Positions 1-8,218 of a stretch of 64,000 nt of DNA are shown here, piece after piece; within the stretch, counting starts at the first letter, position 1; each line of letters begins with the position of its first letter. The stretch lies in assembly GCF_003259155.1 (NCBI RefSeq), contig NZ_QGMQ01000005.1:248001-312000 (forward strand), in the 5' to 3' direction. The notes under the pieces are model-generated. The model did not search any database and was not told the origin of the DNA. It saw only the letters and a program-made list of their open reading frames with translations. Both the position numbers and the translations under genes were made by a program. The DNA is from Marinimicrobium alkaliphilum (GTDB lineage: Bacteria > Pseudomonadota > Gammaproteobacteria > Pseudomonadales > Cellvibrionaceae).

Positions 1-171
1 AACCAGGCACCCAAACTCAAAAATCTCCCCTATCGCGCCTATGCCACAAGCTAGAGTGGCTGTCTCTTTGAGTTTGATCTCTTTAATGAAATCTTGCGTA
101 TGATTAGCTCAGCTCAGATTAACTAACATGGCTCAGCAAGCTGTCTCACGTAAAACGAAAATGGTATCTCT

Positions 172-999
172 ATGAAAAACCTTAACTACTTCTTATTGAT
201 CATTTTCATCTTTGGATTTTTTGTTCCAACAGCACTAGCTCAGGACAAAAAGACAGCGCTGGTGCCTTTGCCCTCAGTTGACGATTTTTCCAGAGGCAAG
301 GATGGCTGGAGCCTAGGATTAGGCTTTGGTGTTGAATATGAAACTGCCTACGAAGGATCAGACGAATTTGGGTTCGAAATTCAGCCAGCTGGCGGTTTGC
401 AATGGCGTAACGGCGACAATATTTTCTTTTTTGCCGGCGAAGTACTCGGCTGGCGTGGAGTTCGTGCGAATACCTGGTTGTTCGAGGCGCTCATCGGCTT
501 CGATGAAGGTCGTCAGGAAAGTGATTCCGACGACGGTCGATTGGATGGACTTGGTGATCAGGATGAGGGCGCTGAACTCGTGCTGCAAGCGCGTCGGGCT
601 TTCGACTCCGATTGGCGCTACTGGCTGGTTGGTCGTGTCGTAGCCGGTGGTGACGGAAACCTGGGTCTATTTGGACTGGGCCGTCGTTTCGGCGAGCAGC
701 TCGACGGCACCGGTTCTGAACTCAATTTCGTTGTGGTTGTTCACGACAGCGAATACGCCAACAAAGGTTTCGGTATAGACGCAGACCAAGCGGCTGCATC
801 CGGCTTGGATGAGACCAGGCTGAGCGGTGGATTACGCTCGATTGGTATTGACTACAATTATCGCCATTACATCAATAAGAACTGGCAGATTTACGGCGAA
901 GCGCTTTTTGAATACTTTGGCAGTGAGGTTCGAGATAGCCCAATCGCCCGTAGTAACTACGAGGCCGAAGTAGGCATCGGCTTTATTTACGTATTCTAG
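172..999 (+). CDS. MipA/OmpV family outer membrane protein
   Basis: The product is 275 aa. It starts with a signal peptide (hydrophobic stretch at residues 5-20, cleavage after ALA-Q near residue 23) and ends in Phe, as outer-membrane beta-barrels do. The pattern of GWSLGLGFGVEYETAYEG followed by alternating aromatic/Gly strands, and the final YEAEVGIGFIYVF, matches the MipA/OmpV (MltA-interacting scaffold) family, whose usual length is about 250-280 aa. An acidic loop (around residues 117-130) probably faces outwards. It stands alone, with the next gene on the same strand about 190 bases away. The role in MltA scaffolding is inferred from family only; many family members have no known function. 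Confidence 0.75.
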   Translation: MKNLNYFLLIIFIFGFFVPTALAQDKKTALVPLPSVDDFSRGKDGWSLGLGFGVEYETAYEGSDEFGFEIQPAGGLQWRNGDNIFFFAGEVLGWRGVRANTWLFEALIGFDEGRQESDSDDGRLDGLGDQDEGAELVLQARRAFDSDWRYWLVGRVVAGGDGNLGLFGLGRRFGEQLDGTGSELNFVVVVHDSEYANKGFGIDADQAAASGLDETRLSGGLRSIGIDYNYRHYINKNWQIYGEALFEYFGSEVRDSPIARSNYEAEVGIGFIYVF

Positions 1000-1187
1000 A
1001 CGGCTTCGCTTACAAACAGCGACTATCGTGAGTGATCCCCACCAACAATCCTGGACACCGCGTTTAGGGTGTGTAAGCTCCCCGGCAACGTCTCATGTCT
1101 CTCTCTGGAGCACGTCGGTGGTCACTATCGGTATCTTTGGTCTATCCTACCGCTATACCGTTGTATCACTTGCGTAGAGATATCGCC

Positions 1188-1718
1188 ATGTTTGACAATC
1201 GAAACCGTTACGGCACCGTCACCCGCACCCTGCACTGGGGGATGGCGCTACTGATACTCTGGCAATTTCTTACCGTTGGTGCCCGGACGCTGGCGGAAGA
1301 CTCGGCGCTGGATGATTTTATGTGGGCCACCCACCGGCCGTTGGGTGCAATGCTGCTGGTGCTTGTGGGCATTCGCATTGTCTGGGCCCTGATCAACCTG
1401 CGCCACCGGCCGCCAGCGGTAAACCCCTTCGCCAAGGCGGGTCATATCGCGCTCTACGTCCTGCTGTTCGTGGTGCCGGCCCTGGGTCTGGCGCGTCAAT
1501 ACGGCTCCGGGCGCACCTTTGAGCCCTTCGGCATTCCCCTGTTCAGCGGATTTGAAGGTCGTATCGACTGGCTGGTGGAACCGGGCAACCTGCTTCACGG
1601 CTCTTTGGGCTGGACCCTGATGGCCCTGGTGGTGGGCCATATCGCCATGGCCTATTGGCATCGAAAACAACCCGCGCAGCCCGACGTGCTGCCGCGCATG
1701 TGGGGGCGTAAGGACTGA
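1188..1718 (+). CDS. Cytochrome b561 family membrane protein
   Basis: The product is 176 aa and has four membrane segments with the conserved histidines of the prokaryotic b561 family: LHWGMALLILWQF near the N-terminus, HRPLGAMLLVLVG, HIALYVLLFVVPALG, and a final HGSLGWTLMALVVGHIAMAYWH. These would ligate two haems b and pass electrons between quinol and a periplasmic or membrane acceptor. I chose ATG 1188 because the family N-terminus (FDNRNRYGTVTRTLHW) begins there; an upstream in-frame start at 1095 would add 31 unlikely residues. No partner gene is adjacent, so the electron acceptor is unknown. Confidence 0.85.
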   Translation: MFDNRNRYGTVTRTLHWGMALLILWQFLTVGARTLAEDSALDDFMWATHRPLGAMLLVLVGIRIVWALINLRHRPPAVNPFAKAGHIALYVLLFVVPALGLARQYGSGRTFEPFGIPLFSGFEGRIDWLVEPGNLLHGSLGWTLMALVVGHIAMAYWHRKQPAQPDVLPRMWGRKD

Positions 1719-1885
1719 CGCCGCCAAAGGCTGGCGTCGGACACCGTGTTAACGATGATCGTTGCGATAAAGGAGTCACAACCTAGAGAATTGATTGCGC
1801 AATAGCCTGATCAGCGTATTGCGACCCTCGCGCCCCTTTCTTAACATCCGCCTCGCTAGACAGACATCCGCACGAGGTGGATACC

Positions 1886-2848
1886 ATGGGGACGATAACG
1901 ATAATATCCCGGGCGTTGGTTGTTTCGGTGCCCGGTCTGCTCATTGCCCTGCCTGCGCAGGCGCACGTTAAATGGTTTACCGAACCGACCACGGACGTTA
2001 CGCCGTTAGCGCTGGACACCTATGTGTTGGTTGGTTCGCTGATAGCGTTGAGTGCGGCATTGACGACCGCACGCTGGCTCGACGGCGCGACGCGCCACCA
2101 TGCGCTTACGCCCCTCTGGTCTGACCAGCCGTTTCACGGGGTGTATGGTCTGATCGCGCTCTACTTTCTGGGGGCGGCACTGACTCACACCTTCCTTGCG
2201 CCGCACGTTGCCGTATGCAGCCACTGGACTTATGCCGGTATTGCCGCACAGCTCTTTATCTACAGCGCGCTGTTGTTGAATCGGGCCCGGCTTTGTGCGG
2301 GACTGCTATTGGTTGCGTTGTTCGTCGTGGCGAGCTGGCAGGATCCTATTTTTGCACTCGAGTATCCGCTTTTGTTGGGTGTGGCCTGGGTCATCGCCTT
2401 TGCCAAACATCGGCCGACACCGGTCGACGTTGCCATCGTCCGCGTGCTCTTGGGTGTATCGCTGGTGACGCTTGCCTTTACCGAAAAACTGGCCGATCCC
2501 ACCCGTGCGCTGATCTTGCTTGAGACCTACAACTTCAATTTTATGCAGTTGCTGGGCTTTAACTACAGCCATGGGTTATTTGTCTACTCAGCGGGACTGG
2601 TGGAGTTGCAGTTGGGCCTACTCCTGGTGTTGGGCTGGGTACCCCGCTTGGCGGTCGCAGCGCTCGCTGCCTTTATGGTGGCCACTAACAGCTTCTTTTT
2701 TGCATTGGGAGAGTATTACCTGGGCTGGGTCGAACTGATCGGTCACCTGCCGATCTTTGCTGCGTGCCTGCTGGTGCTGTGTTACCACCCCGTGGCGCAC
2801 AGATCTCCCGTATACGGCATAGCGCCGGCGCGCGTGGGTTATTGGTAA
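1886..2848 (+). CDS. Multi-pass membrane protein with a DoxX-like C-terminal half
   Basis: This is a 320 aa protein with about eight hydrophobic segments after a signal-like N-terminus ending in ALPAQAHVKW. The C-terminal 130 residues resemble DoxX-type quinone/oxidase-associated membrane proteins: VRVLLGVSLVTLAFTEKL, then an AGLVELQLGLLLVLG segment with the Glu typical of that fold. ATG 1886 is preferred because GAGG (1875-1878) sits seven bases upstream; an in-frame GTG lies at 1877. The function is not known. A start with AHVKWF, as seen here, occurs in hypothetical membrane proteins of marine proteobacteria, but I cannot name a characterised relative. Confidence 0.6.
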   Translation: MGTITIISRALVVSVPGLLIALPAQAHVKWFTEPTTDVTPLALDTYVLVGSLIALSAALTTARWLDGATRHHALTPLWSDQPFHGVYGLIALYFLGAALTHTFLAPHVAVCSHWTYAGIAAQLFIYSALLLNRARLCAGLLLVALFVVASWQDPIFALEYPLLLGVAWVIAFAKHRPTPVDVAIVRVLLGVSLVTLAFTEKLADPTRALILLETYNFNFMQLLGFNYSHGLFVYSAGLVELQLGLLLVLGWVPRLAVAALAAFMVATNSFFFALGEYYLGWVELIGHLPIFAACLLVLCYHPVAHRSPVYGIAPARVGYW

Positions 2849-2949
2849 GTCCGTGGATCGCGGAGGCTATTATGGGCTAAGCTTGTTGTCGAGCTAACCC
2901 TATTTCAAGGCTTGTGAGAATGGCCACTCAGACATAACACAGGTATTCG

Positions 2950-3702
2950 ATGACTATACTGTTTCGACACAACCTTTCAGTCAGTGCCTTGGCGGTGTTT
3001 ATGCTACTGAGCCTCGCTGGCTGTCAGACACCCGGCACCGATGCGGTTACCCCCGACAGTGATAGTGATCAGCCCGCGCTGCCACTGCGAGCCCTGGGGC
3101 AGGAGCCGGGCTGGATATTGCAGATGGACGACGAGCAATTGCAGTTGGACTATCAGTACGGCCAGCACCAGTTCAGCGCTCCAACGCCGGAAGCTTCCAT
3201 GGAGGGAGACATCATCCGTTACAACGCCCGTGCCGATGGCGAAACCCTGTTTGTCGAGATCAAGCCGGGTTACTGTGAAGATATTATGAGCGGTCGCCCG
3301 TTTCCCTACACGGTGGAGATCACCATTAACGGTGAACTCTTACGCGGGTGCGGCGGGGATACACAATCCCTGCTGGTGGATCGCCTCTGGGCGGTAGAGG
3401 ACATCAATGGCCGCGCGCTGGTGGACGATACCCCGCTGACCCTGAGCTTTGATACCGACCATCGGGTGTCTGGCAGTGCCGGTTGTAACCGCTTCAACGG
3501 CCGCTACGAAATTACCGGTGAAGGCGTCAGTTTTGGTCCGCTGGCATTGACGCGCCGGGCCTGTGAGGCGGCGTTGATGCAACAAGAAAGCGACATGATG
3601 AAGGTCCTGGAAGGGGCCAGCAACTTCCGTTTGGACAACAGCGGTGCGCTGATCATCCGTGGCTATCGTGGCCAAAGCCTGCGCGCGACGACCCAAAACT
3701 GA
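2950..3702 (+). CDS. META-domain (HslJ-like) lipoprotein with N-terminal COG3650-like domain
   Basis: The 250 aa product begins with a lipoprotein signal (LLSLAGC, lipidated Cys at residue 25). Residues about 45-140 resemble the COG3650 module: LGQEPGWILQ, then CEDIMSGRPFPYTVEI and a GCGG end. Residues about 143-245 form a META/HslJ domain with the characteristic GSAGCNRFNGRYEITG and a later LTRRACEAALMQQE. It would be attached to the inner or outer membrane facing the periplasm. HslJ relatives are linked to heat and novobiocin tolerance; no specific role can be assigned here. The gene is followed 39 bases later by the TauE/SafE exporter gene. Confidence 0.8.
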   Translation: MTILFRHNLSVSALAVFMLLSLAGCQTPGTDAVTPDSDSDQPALPLRALGQEPGWILQMDDEQLQLDYQYGQHQFSAPTPEASMEGDIIRYNARADGETLFVEIKPGYCEDIMSGRPFPYTVEITINGELLRGCGGDTQSLLVDRLWAVEDINGRALVDDTPLTLSFDTDHRVSGSAGCNRFNGRYEITGEGVSFGPLALTRRACEAALMQQESDMMKVLEGASNFRLDNSGALIIRGYRGQSLRATTQN

Positions 3703-3741
3703 TACCATGCCCGCCCCTCATTCACTGACGGCGCGGACACC

Positions 3742-4512
3742 ATGATCGAAAGCTGGGCCTTCTATCTATTGGCCATTCCGGTTGTGCTCCTGGTGGGCAT
3801 GTCCAAAGGCGGCTTTGGCGGCGGCCTGGGCACCTTGGCGGTGCCGGTGCTTTCGTTATTGATCGACCCGCGCCTTGCGGCCGCTGTGCTGCTGCCCATT
3901 CTGTGCACCATGGATCTGGTCAGCCTGTGGAATTACCGGCGCAGCTGGGATTGGACCAACCTGAAGATCATTCTCCCCTGGGCCATGCTCGGCCTGGTGG
4001 GCGGCGCCCTCACCTTTCAATACATGAGTCCGGATATGATCCGCTTGATGGTGGGCCTGATGGCCCTCTATTTTGTCGGCCACTACCTGTGGGGCAAGCA
4101 TGTGATTCAACAGCTGCATGCCCACTCACCGAGCGTCGTGCGCGGCGGTTTCTGGGGTACGCTATCCGGTTATGTCAGCTACATCGCCCATGCCGGCGGG
4201 CCGCCCATGGCCATTTATCTGCTGCCCCAACGGATGCCCAAAACCCTGTTCGTCGGCACCACCGTGGTTTTCTTCACCGCGGTCAACTACGCCAAACTGC
4301 TGCCTTACGCCTGGTTCGGGCAACTCAATACCGGCAGCTTTATGACCTCGCTGGTACTTCTGCCCCTGGCGCCGCTCGGCGTGTTACTCGGTGTCCACCT
4401 GCATCACCGATTGTCGGATCGCTGGTTTTATTGGGCCTGTTACGGCATCCTGACCCTGGCGGGCATTCGGTTGCTTATCGACGGCGCAACGGGTTTGATG
4501 GGGGCAGCGTAA
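3742..4512 (+). CDS. TauE/SafE family sulfite/organosulfur exporter
   Basis: The 256 aa membrane protein has roughly eight hydrophobic segments and the TauE/SafE signatures: VGMSKGGFGGGLGTLAVPVL close to the N-terminus and a second-half repeat GGFWGTLSGYVSYIAHAGGPPMAIYLLP. The family exports small anions such as sulfite or sulfoacetate. The substrate cannot be read from the sequence, and no sulfur-metabolism gene lies nearby. It may be cotranscribed with the META lipoprotein upstream. A pair of REP-like palindromes follows directly after the stop codon. Confidence 0.85.
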   Translation: MIESWAFYLLAIPVVLLVGMSKGGFGGGLGTLAVPVLSLLIDPRLAAAVLLPILCTMDLVSLWNYRRSWDWTNLKIILPWAMLGLVGGALTFQYMSPDMIRLMVGLMALYFVGHYLWGKHVIQQLHAHSPSVVRGGFWGTLSGYVSYIAHAGGPPMAIYLLPQRMPKTLFVGTTVVFFTAVNYAKLLPYAWFGQLNTGSFMTSLVLLPLAPLGVLLGVHLHHRLSDRWFYWACYGILTLAGIRLLIDGATGLMGAA

Positions 4513-4534
4513 GGCAGAACATCGGTGCCTCATT

Positions 4535-4622
4535 GTCGGATTACGCCCTGCCGGCCAATCCGATCTGCTGGGGAAAAGGTGCCGTTGTTCGAGTAGGTCG
4601 GATTAGCGCAGCGTAATCCGAC
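4535..4622. repeat. REP-like palindrome pair (copies 1-2)
   Basis: Two inverted copies occur: 4535-4566 is a degenerate reverse-oriented unit (GTCGGATTACG...CCAATCCGATC) and 4593-4622 is a forward unit (GTAGGTCGGATTAG-CGCA-CGTAATCCGAC type). Each can fold into a hairpin, and the extra GTAG on one side gives the units direction. The pair fills the gap between the convergent TauE/SafE gene and the 197-aa hypothetical gene. The same unit recurs at 6.5, 10.6, 13.7, 15.5 and 19.6-19.7 kb. Confidence 0.9.
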
Positions 4623-4645
4623 ACCTGAGGCACAAAACCACGCAA

Positions 4646-5239
4646 TCAATGCCACTCCCCTGCCGGCACCACCTCAACCCCCAATGTCCGCAACTGCCGC
4701 GCCAGGCGCTCATCACCGGTCAGCTGCCAGCGCCGATACAGCTGCACAATCGCCTCCGCATCAAACACCCGCTCGCGTGAACACGCCAGCGCAATCAGTT
4801 CCAGCATGTGCACAAAAGTGGTCGCCAGCTCAGAAAAAATATGCCGATTCTGATGGGCGTTTTCAGAGAGATAGTCATAGGCTCCACCACCCATACCGAC
4901 AAAATAATCCTTGTGGATACCGCGCCGGGTGAAGTTACCGGGAAAGAGCGCCCCCATAAACAATGCCAGATCCCCCAGCTGGCGCAAAATCAGGCACCGC
5001 TCGCGAGTGTTCTGCGCCTCGTGAGCATCTTTATACAGCAGTGCCAAAGGCCGAATGCTCACCTCCCCCGCGTCATAACCGAACAGCTCTTCGCTGTCGC
5101 TGAAACGGGCCATTAGACTCCCGAGATACCACAGGGTATCGGTTTGGGGGGGCGACTGGAGGTGTTCAGAGGAGGCTTCCAGCTCGCGGCGAAAATAGTC
5201 AGACAGGGTGAGATGATCGGAGGAAGTCACTAAGGTCAT
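4646..5239 (-). CDS. Conserved hypothetical protein, 197 aa
   Basis: I do not recognise the family. The protein is soluble (no signal peptide or membrane segment), predominantly alpha-helical in appearance, with a central MGGGAYDYLSENAHQN segment and a C-terminal part listing RRWQLTGDERLARQLRTLGV. The start codon is supported by GGAG about seven bases upstream. It is transcribed alone, divergent from the downstream esterase gene. The length of the frame and its good ribosome-binding site support a real gene. No function is proposed. Confidence 0.7.
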   Translation of the reverse strand: MTLVTSSDHLTLSDYFRRELEASSEHLQSPPQTDTLWYLGSLMARFSDSEELFGYDAGEVSIRPLALLYKDAHEAQNTRERCLILRQLGDLALFMGALFPGNFTRRGIHKDYFVGMGGGAYDYLSENAHQNRHIFSELATTFVHMLELIALACSRERVFDAEAIVQLYRRWQLTGDERLARQLRTLGVEVVPAGEWH

Positions 5240-5455
5240 GGGGTATCTCCATGGATGTTGCTAATTATGGTGCCATCCTACTTAGATAGCGCAATGGTTA
5301 GCTAAATTCCATAAGATTGGCGAGTTTTTAACCATCAGAATTTATAAAAAATGCTTCGCTATACGACTTGAAAGCGTAAAAGTCGCGCCTATTAATTGAC
5401 TCAACACCACACCCTTCCCATAATGAAACATCGCTCAACCGGAGAACCTCTAATA

Positions 5456-6478
5456 ATGCGCCAAACCATCCGTCACATCGGTCTCTTGCTGTTTTCTGTT
5501 CTTGTCTGCCTCCCCGCCCTGGCGGCAAACGATCTCAAACACCATCGGGACATCGTTTGGGCCAGCCCCGACGGGCATGACCTGCACCTGGATATCGCCG
5601 TCCCCCAAACCGCCACCGAGGCCAAGCCGGTGTTGGTCATCTTTCACGGCGGTGGCTGGTTGATCAATGACAAATCCATCATGAACGACCTCGCCGAGAC
5701 CGTTCCCCGCCGCGCCGATATCATCACCGTCAATGTCGACTACCGGTTGCTTCCGGATCGGGATAACACCGTCACGATCAACGAAATTGTTGAAGACGCC
5801 ATGGGCGCGACGCTCTGGGTAAAGGACAACATCCACCGTTACGGCGGCGACCCGCAACAGATCGCGGTCACCGGTGACAGCGCGGGTGGCCACCTCGCGG
5901 CCATGGTCACCCTGGCGGGGCGTAACCTGGGGAGCGATGGCTTTAACGACAAAACTCAGCGCTTTACCCCGACCTACCTGCCCGACGGAAGAACCGCCGA
6001 GCAAGTGGCCGAAGAAGATGGGCTCAAAGTACAGGCGGCCATCCTGAGCTATGCCGCCTTCAGTATGTTGGAAGCCGCGCAAGGCAATTTTGAAAGCGCG
6101 GACAATCCCTTCTGGGGCTGGGCCGATGCGGAAGCGCGCGGTATCTTTGGTAACGAACGCAACGTCAACGATCACTCCGAATACTACCAGGCGGTCTCCG
6201 CCGCGCCCTACCTGGTCAGCGCCGACGAGTACCCTCTGCCCCCGCAATTTGTTCACGTCGGTGAAAACGATGATGTCACGCCACCTGAGAGCGCCCGTGC
6301 TTATGTCGACCGACTCACCGAGCTGGGCCAGCATGCGCGTCTGGTCATTTACGATGACCTGGGTCACGGTTTCCTCGATACCGGCTGTAATGATTACACG
6401 GGTGGCTGTTTTGAAGACCTGGCCGAGGAGACGGTGAAGGATATGGTGGCGTTTTTGGAAGACGTGTTTGAGCTATAA
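5456..6478 (+). CDS. Secreted alpha/beta-hydrolase (esterase, HSL/BD-FAE type)
   Basis: The 340 aa product has a signal peptide (LLLFSVLVCLPALAA, cleavage near residue 24), so it probably acts in the periplasm. It then has an alpha/beta-hydrolase fold of the hormone-sensitive-lipase group: oxyanion motif VIFHGGGW (about residue 65), nucleophile elbow GDSAGGH (Ser near residue 143), Asp within GENDDVTPPE (about residue 280) and catalytic His in DDLGHGFL (about residue 304). These enzymes cleave carboxyl esters such as acetyl or feruloyl groups, which would fit a plant-polysaccharide degrader; the substrate is an inference. ATG 5456 places the signal peptide at the N-terminus and has GGAG upstream; in-frame starts at 5396 and 5423 are less likely. 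Confidence 0.8.
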   Translation: MRQTIRHIGLLLFSVLVCLPALAANDLKHHRDIVWASPDGHDLHLDIAVPQTATEAKPVLVIFHGGGWLINDKSIMNDLAETVPRRADIITVNVDYRLLPDRDNTVTINEIVEDAMGATLWVKDNIHRYGGDPQQIAVTGDSAGGHLAAMVTLAGRNLGSDGFNDKTQRFTPTYLPDGRTAEQVAEEDGLKVQAAILSYAAFSMLEAAQGNFESADNPFWGWADAEARGIFGNERNVNDHSEYYQAVSAAPYLVSADEYPLPPQFVHVGENDDVTPPESARAYVDRLTELGQHARLVIYDDLGHGFLDTGCNDYTGGCFEDLAEETVKDMVAFLEDVFEL

Positions 6479-6495
6479 AGTTCGGGCGCGTTTTT

Positions 6496-6642
6496 GTCGG
6501 ATTACGCCTTCGGCTAATCCGACCTACATGAAAATATGCGCCGATGTGTGATTGTCGGATTACGCTGCGCTAATCCGACCTACATAAAAAATGTGCCAAT
6601 GTGCGAGTAGGTCGGATTAGCCCCGCAGGGGCGTAATCCGAC
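6496..6642. repeat. REP-like palindrome triplet (copies 3-5)
   Basis: Three units are present: 6496-6527 (reverse), 6554-6583 (reverse) and 6607-6642 (forward). Each has the GTCGGATTA / TAATCCGAC stem; loops differ (CGCCTTCGGC, CGCTGCGC, GCCCCGCAGGGGC). The triplet separates the convergent esterase and ExoD genes, and each unit could act as a transcript-end hairpin. Confidence 0.9.
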
Positions 6643-6667
6643 AATAACGCGACCAGGCAAGAAAAAA

Positions 6668-7279
6668 TCAAAGCAAATAATAAATCGCCGGCGCAATGGT
6701 AATCGCCGCAACAATCAAACCAATAAGCGCCACCAAACCATCCCGGGCAACCAACCCAAGTCCAATAGCCGTCCACGCAAGTCCGGCCCCATGCGCAGAA
6801 AAAGGAACCACTTCCAGTACCGGCGTTACCAGCAGCACCGCCAGACACGCTACGGCAATGCCATAAAGGCCAGCCCCTTGCACAAACATCGGTAACCTCG
6901 GGCGCAGCAACTTGTCTACCCATCGTGCCGGCTTGCGTAGCCAGCCGGCACCTTTCGATACCTTACTCGCCGCAATGGACCGATTGAGTATCCACTTGGG
7001 CATCCACAAGTGATCACGGTGCAGTACCAACTGGGCAACGGTAATGATCACTACCACACCCATGGCGATCGTCGAGCCGGGGATATCACCCAGCACGGGT
7101 GCCAGGGCAAACAACCCCGCTAGCAATATGAAGGGCCCAAACGAACGACTACCGGTAATGTCGAGAATGGTTTTCAGCGACACCTGTTCGTTTTCTTCGG
7201 CCGCTTGCTGCATGACGTCGAGCATACCCTCAACATCTGTAAGCTCGTCGCGCCCGGTGCTGCTTTCGCTTTCAGACAT
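6668..7279 (-). CDS. ExoD family exopolysaccharide-synthesis-like membrane protein
   Basis: The 203 aa product has a hydrophilic acidic N-terminus (about 35 residues), then several membrane segments. The order SLKTILDITGSRSFGPFILLAGLFALAPV, GDIPGSTIAMGVVVIITVAQLV and a C-terminal hydrophobic pair matches ExoD proteins, first described in rhizobial exopolysaccharide production and alkaline tolerance. It is a stand-alone gene divergent from mlaA. The biochemical role is unknown for the family. Confidence 0.8.
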   Translation of the reverse strand: MSESESSTGRDELTDVEGMLDVMQQAAEENEQVSLKTILDITGSRSFGPFILLAGLFALAPVLGDIPGSTIAMGVVVIITVAQLVLHRDHLWMPKWILNRSIAASKVSKGAGWLRKPARWVDKLLRPRLPMFVQGAGLYGIAVACLAVLLVTPVLEVVPFSAHGAGLAWTAIGLGLVARDGLVALIGLIVAAITIAPAIYYLL

Positions 7280-7435
7280 ACAGGGGGAATCCCAATGGAG
7301 TACAGTGCCATCTTAGCGTACTGACGCGTTTGCGATTTATCTGTGCGGCAACGAACATCTGGCGCTAAAAACCCGTTTTACACCACTGCGCAAGTGTGGC
7401 ATTGTCAAGATTACGCCGTGGGAAAACAAGGGCCG

Positions 7436-8218
7436 ATGATGGGAACAGGACTCAGCCGTTATATCGCGTTGGTGGCGCTTATTACAGCGATTGCCAGTGG
7501 TTGCGCGTCCAACAATCCCCAGGAAAGTCAGCCACAGAATGATGAGCCGCAGGCGTCGTCTGACAACGAAAACGACGACTTCGAACCCACGGTTGTAGCA
7601 GACCGTGATTACCGAGACCCGCTGATCGGTATCAACCGCGCCATTTTTTCTTTTAATGATGTCAGTTATCGATACGTCCTTTTCCCTCTCGGAAAGGGGT
7701 ACACCCATGTGACCCCTGATCCGGTCCAGCGTGGGGTCAGCAATTTTTTCTATAATCTGAGAACACCGATTTACATCGTCAACAACGCGTTGCAACTCAA
7801 GCCCCAGGACGCGGGGACCAACATCGCCCGCTTTACCATCAATAGCACCATCGGTATTTTGGGTCTTTTCGATCCGGCAACACGCTGGTTTGGAATCGAG
7901 CGGGCAGACACCTCGTTTAACGATACCCTGGCACAGTATGGTGCCGGCTACGGCATATACATTGTGATTCCATTCCTGGGGCCGTCTGACTTGCGCAGTG
8001 GTACCTCGGTACTGGTTGAAGGCATTTTCCACCCCGTCACATACATCGCCGATGACCGTGAACGCATTCTTATTCAGGGCTTTGATTACTTTCAGGAATT
8101 TGCACCCGAAGCAGAAAGTTTTGAAGCGTTGATGAAAGAATCAGATGACCCCTATATTTTTATGCGCAACTTTTACCTGCAAGGAATACAGCGGGATGCC
8201 GAGTACCCCGGTGAATAG
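7436..8218 (+). CDS. mlaA: MlaA/VacJ family outer membrane lipoprotein
   Basis: The 260 aa lipoprotein (lipobox IASGC) belongs to the MlaA/VacJ family, which removes misplaced phospholipids from the outer leaflet of the outer membrane. The family core is clear: YRDPLIGINRAIFSFND, a VQRGVSNFFYNLRTPI segment, ARFTINSTIGILGLFDPA and IPFLGPSDLRSG. AAGGG (7428-7432) precedes ATG 7436; a second ATG follows at 7439, and an in-frame upstream start at 7343 would place the lipobox too far inside. The 3' end overlaps the MMPL transporter gene by 23 bases, so the two are likely translationally coupled. Confidence 0.9.
   Translation: MMGTGLSRYIALVALITAIASGCASNNPQESQPQNDEPQASSDNENDDFEPTVVADRDYRDPLIGINRAIFSFNDVSYRYVLFPLGKGYTHVTPDPVQRGVSNFFYNLRTPIYIVNNALQLKPQDAGTNIARFTINSTIGILGLFDPATRWFGIERADTSFNDTLAQYGAGYGIYIVIPFLGPSDLRSGTSVLVEGIFHPVTYIADDRERILIQGFDYFQEFAPEAESFEALMKESDDPYIFMRNFYLQGIQRDAEYPGE

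Noticed and set aside
1-171. Possible upstream gene end or regulatory site before the MipA/OmpV gene
   Set aside because: No coding frame or clear promoter boxes could be supported in these 171 bases.
5450-6367. Minus-strand frame of 305 codons opposite the esterase gene
   Set aside because: The plus-strand gene has a full catalytic triad and signal peptide; the opposite frame is Val/Asp/Gly-rich shadow sequence.
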